From contig DASQEZ010000282.1 in assembly GCA_035633415.1 (NCBI GenBank), forward strand, positions 1 through 6,805: a stretch of DNA of 6,805 nucleotides, in the 5' to 3' direction. A program made the position numbers and the translations under genes. The notes under the pieces were generated by a model. The model searched no databases. It had not been told where the DNA came from and saw only the letters and a program-made list of their open reading frames with translations. Positions 4,349 to 6,805 of the stretch are shown piece after piece; position 1 is the stretch's first letter; every line of letters starts with the position of its first letter. The stretch is from Fodinibacter sp035633415 (GTDB taxonomy: Bacteria > Actinomycetota > Actinomycetes > Actinomycetales > Dermatophilaceae).

Positions 4349-6805
4349 GCCACGCAGGCCTGGACGGACCGCTGACCGAAGCACTCGTCGGCACCCGACG
4401 CTTCTTCACCCGGTCCGAGGTGTCCGCCGACAAGCGCTCGATCCACGCCACGGGTGGGCGTGCCGGCGACGCGTTCTACCGGGACCGCTGGTCGCACGAC
4501 AAGGTCGTGCGCAGCACCCACGGTGTCAACTGCACCGGGTCGTGCTCCTGGAAGGTCTACGTCAAGGACGGCATCATCACCTGGGAGGCGCAGCAGACCG
4601 ACTACCCCTCGACCGGCGCCGACCGGCCCGAGTACGAGCCCCGCGGCTGCCCTCGGGGGGCCGCCTTCAGCTGGTACACCTACTCGCCGACCCGGGTGCG
4701 CTACCCCTATGTCCGCGGCGTGCTCCTCGAGATGTACCGCGAGGCCAAGCGGGCCGTCGGCGGCGACCCGGTCGTCGCGTGGGCCTCCGTGGTGCAGGAC
4801 CCCGAGAAGGCGAAGCGCTACAAGTCGGCCCGCGGCAAGGGTGGCCTGGTCCGCTCCACGTGGGAGGAGGTCGTCGAGATCATCGCGGCCGCCCACGTCT
4901 ACACGATCAAGCGCTGGGGTCCCGACCGGATCGCGGGCTTCTCGCCGATCCCCGCGATGTCACCGGTCTCCTACGCCTCGGGCTCCCGCTTCCTCGAGCT
5001 CATCGGTGCGCCGATGCTGTCGTTCTACGACTGGTACGCCGACCTGCCCAACGCCTCGCCGCAGATGTTCGGCGACCAGACCGACGTGCCCGAGTCCGGC
5101 GACTGGTGGGATGCCGGCTACCTCATCATGTGGGGCTCGAACGTGCCGATGACGCGCACGCCCGACGCGCACTGGATGACCGAGGCGCGCTACCGCGGCC
5201 AGAAGGTCGTCGCGGTGTCGCCCGACTACGCCGAGAACGTGAAGTTCGCCGACGAGTGGGTGGCCTCCGCACCCGGCACCGACGGCGCGCTCGCGATGGC
5301 CATGGGTCACGTCATCCTCAAGGAGTTCTTCGTCGACCAGCAGGTCGACTTCTTCACGCAGTACAACCAGCGTTACACCGACCTGCCGTTCCTCGTCGCG
5401 CTCGAGCCGGACACTGCGGATGCCGGGTCGACCGGCGAGGGCGACGGGCCGGCCTACCGGCCGGGCAAGTACCTCGTGGCCGGCGACCTCGACATCCCCG
5501 AGGCGAGCTCCGAGAACGCCATGTGGAAGCCGGCCGTGCTCGACGGCCGCACGGACGAGGTGGCCATCCCTCAGGGGTCGCTCGGCTTCCGCTACGGCGA
5601 GGAGGGGATGGGCAGGTGGAACCTGGAGCTCGGTGACATCGAGCCCGTGCTCACCCTGAACGGCACGACCACCGAGACCGCACGGGTCGTGCTGCCGCGC
5701 TTCGACTCCCACGACGGCAAGGTCGCCCACGTCTCGCGGGGGGTGCCGGTACGCCGCATCGGGGGGCGTCTCGTCACGACCGTGCTCGACCTGATGCTCG
5801 CCCAGTACGGCGTCAGCCGCCCCGGGCTCCCGGGCACCTGGCCCGCCGACTACGACGACCCGTCGACGCCGGCGACCCCGGCGTGGCAGGAGGAGATCAC
5901 CTCCGTGCCGGCCGAGCAGGTCGTGCGGCTGGCCCGGGAGTGGGCGCAGAACGCCATCGACACCACCGGCCGCGGGATGATCCTCATGGGCGCCGGCACC
6001 AACCACTGGTTCCACTCCGACCAGATCTACCGCGCGATGCTCGTGCTCACGACCATCACCGGGTGCCAGGGCCGCAACGGTGGCGGCTGGGCGCACTACG
6101 TCGGCCAGGAGAAGGTGCGCCCGATCATGGGCTTCCAGCACATGGCCTTCGCCCTGGACTGGCAGCGCCCGCCGCGGCACATGAACCAGACCGCGTACTG
6201 GTACGTCAACACCAGCCAGTACCGCTACGACACCTTCACCGCCGACGACGTCGACGCGGGCACCGGGGTGTTCGCGGGCAAGGGCGTCATGGACCTGCTC
6301 GCCCAGTCGGTGCGGCTCGGCTGGACCCCCAGCTACCCGACGTTCGACCGCAGCAGCCTCGACCTCGCCGACGAGGCCGATGCCGCCGGCCTGCTGCCGT
6401 CGGCCTACGTCGTCGACCAGCTCAAGTCGGGGGCACTGAAGTTCGCCGTCGAGGACCCCGAGGCGGAGGAGAACCACCCCCGCATCCTCAGCCTGTGGCG
6501 GGCGAACCTGCTCGGCTCGAGCGCCAAGGGCAACGAGTACTTCCTCAAGCACCTGCTCGGCACCGACAACGCCGTCACCGCCGAGCAGGCCCCGCCGGAC
6601 AAGCGCCCCGAGGGCATCGCCTGGCCGGACGACGTGCCCGAGGGCAAGCTCGACCTGCTCATGACGATCGACTTCCGGATGACGAGCTCCACGCTGTTCT
6701 CCGACGTCGTGCTTCCCGCCGCCACCTGGTACGAGAAGCACGACATCAACACCACGGACATGCACCCGTTCGTGCACTCGTTCAACCCCGCCATCTCGCC
6801 CCCCT
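4345..6805 (+). CDS. narG: Respiratory nitrate reductase alpha subunit NarG, 5' part
   Basis: The first 820 codons of a protein usually about 1,230 residues long; it runs off the right edge with no stop or frameshift. NarG reduces nitrate to nitrite at a Mo-bisMGD centre on the cytoplasmic face, taking quinol electrons through NarI and NarH. FS0 [4Fe-4S] ligands are all present: His59, Cys63 and Cys67 (HGVNCTGSCSW) and Cys102 (EPRGCPRG), with the same spacing as E. coli His49/Cys53/Cys57/Cys92. His rather than Cys as first ligand is a NarG mark. The Mo ligand is Asp233 (WYADLPNASPQ), matching E. coli Asp222. Other conserved blocks are GSNVPMTRTPDAH (264-276), GGGWAHYVGQEK (579-590) and ALDWQRPPRHMN. 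The ATG overlaps the regulator stop by 4 bp, with GAAGGA (4333-4338) 6 nt upstream. Residues 17-22 (TRRFFT) look like a vestigial twin-arginine motif. narHJI should follow beyond the window. Confidence 0.97.
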   Translation, partial: MSHAGLDGPLTEALVGTRRFFTRSEVSADKRSIHATGGRAGDAFYRDRWSHDKVVRSTHGVNCTGSCSWKVYVKDGIITWEAQQTDYPSTGADRPEYEPRGCPRGAAFSWYTYSPTRVRYPYVRGVLLEMYREAKRAVGGDPVVAWASVVQDPEKAKRYKSARGKGGLVRSTWEEVVEIIAAAHVYTIKRWGPDRIAGFSPIPAMSPVSYASGSRFLELIGAPMLSFYDWYADLPNASPQMFGDQTDVPESGDWWDAGYLIMWGSNVPMTRTPDAHWMTEARYRGQKVVAVSPDYAENVKFADEWVASAPGTDGALAMAMGHVILKEFFVDQQVDFFTQYNQRYTDLPFLVALEPDTADAGSTGEGDGPAYRPGKYLVAGDLDIPEASSENAMWKPAVLDGRTDEVAIPQGSLGFRYGEEGMGRWNLELGDIEPVLTLNGTTTETARVVLPRFDSHDGKVAHVSRGVPVRRIGGRLVTTVLDLMLAQYGVSRPGLPGTWPADYDDPSTPATPAWQEEITSVPAEQVVRLAREWAQNAIDTTGRGMILMGAGTNHWFHSDQIYRAMLVLTTITGCQGRNGGGWAHYVGQEKVRPIMGFQHMAFALDWQRPPRHMNQTAYWYVNTSQYRYDTFTADDVDAGTGVFAGKGVMDLLAQSVRLGWTPSYPTFDRSSLDLADEADAAGLLPSAYVVDQLKSGALKFAVEDPEAEENHPRILSLWRANLLGSSAKGNEYFLKHLLGTDNAVTAEQAPPDKRPEGIAWPDDVPEGKLDLLMTIDFRMTSSTLFSDVVLPAATWYEKHDINTTDMHPFVHSFNPAISPP

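Noticed and set aside
4960..6777. A 605-codon open frame antisense to narG.
   Set aside because: Its product is a low-complexity mix of Val, Gly, Arg and His with no recognisable domain, and it mirrors the narG codons. The + frame carries every NarG motif.
1..6805. tRNA or rRNA genes, CRISPR arrays, insertion sequences or phage genes.
   Set aside because: No cloverleaf-like sequence, no regularly spaced repeats, and no transposase or phage motifs were found. The window is almost fully occupied by nitrate-respiration genes and has no gene-free stretch over 300 bp.

Overview
The window is a dissimilatory nitrate-respiration locus from a high-GC Gram-positive bacterium, most likely an actinobacterium. 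This follows from the strongly G/C-biased third codon positions, the long antisense shadow frames, and the gene set. A member of the Intrasporangiaceae or relatives would fit, but that family-level guess is inference only.

Layout, left to right. (1) Positions 1-437, + strand: the C-terminal part of a MobA-type molybdenum cofactor guanylyltransferase, cut by the window edge. (2) Positions 438-533: a short gap between convergent genes, filled mostly by a hairpin with a perfect 16-bp stem. (3) Positions 534-1931 and 1973-3358, both on the - strand: two complete, different NarK-family nitrate/nitrite transporters in tandem. The upstream one is shorter-looped and symporter-like; the downstream one resembles E. 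coli NarK / NarK2. (4) Positions 3359-3589: a 231-bp divergent control region. (5) Positions 3590-4348, + strand: a winged-helix regulator whose only three cysteines form a C-X13-C-X31-C cluster, suggesting an Fe-S sensor of O2, NO or redox state. (6) From 4345 to the right edge, + strand: narG, the molybdopterin-bearing catalytic subunit of membrane-bound nitrate reductase. About two thirds is visible (820 codons), and its ATG overlaps the regulator stop by 4 bp. narHJI presumably follow outside the window.

How the genes fit together. The transporters bring nitrate in and exchange it for nitrite, NarG reduces nitrate to nitrite on the cytoplasmic side, and MobA makes the guanine dinucleotide form of the Mo cofactor that NarG needs. 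The regulator is positioned to control both divergent units.

The most interesting signal is in the divergent region. A perfect inverted repeat (8-bp arms, 4-bp spacer, 3554-3573) lies just upstream of the regulator start. A 14-of-20 match to it, in the opposite orientation, covers the inferred narK start point (3375-3394). Together these suggest one Fe-S repressor acting on both promoters. The arrangement is functionally reminiscent of ArnR of Corynebacterium glutamicum, with a different gene order.
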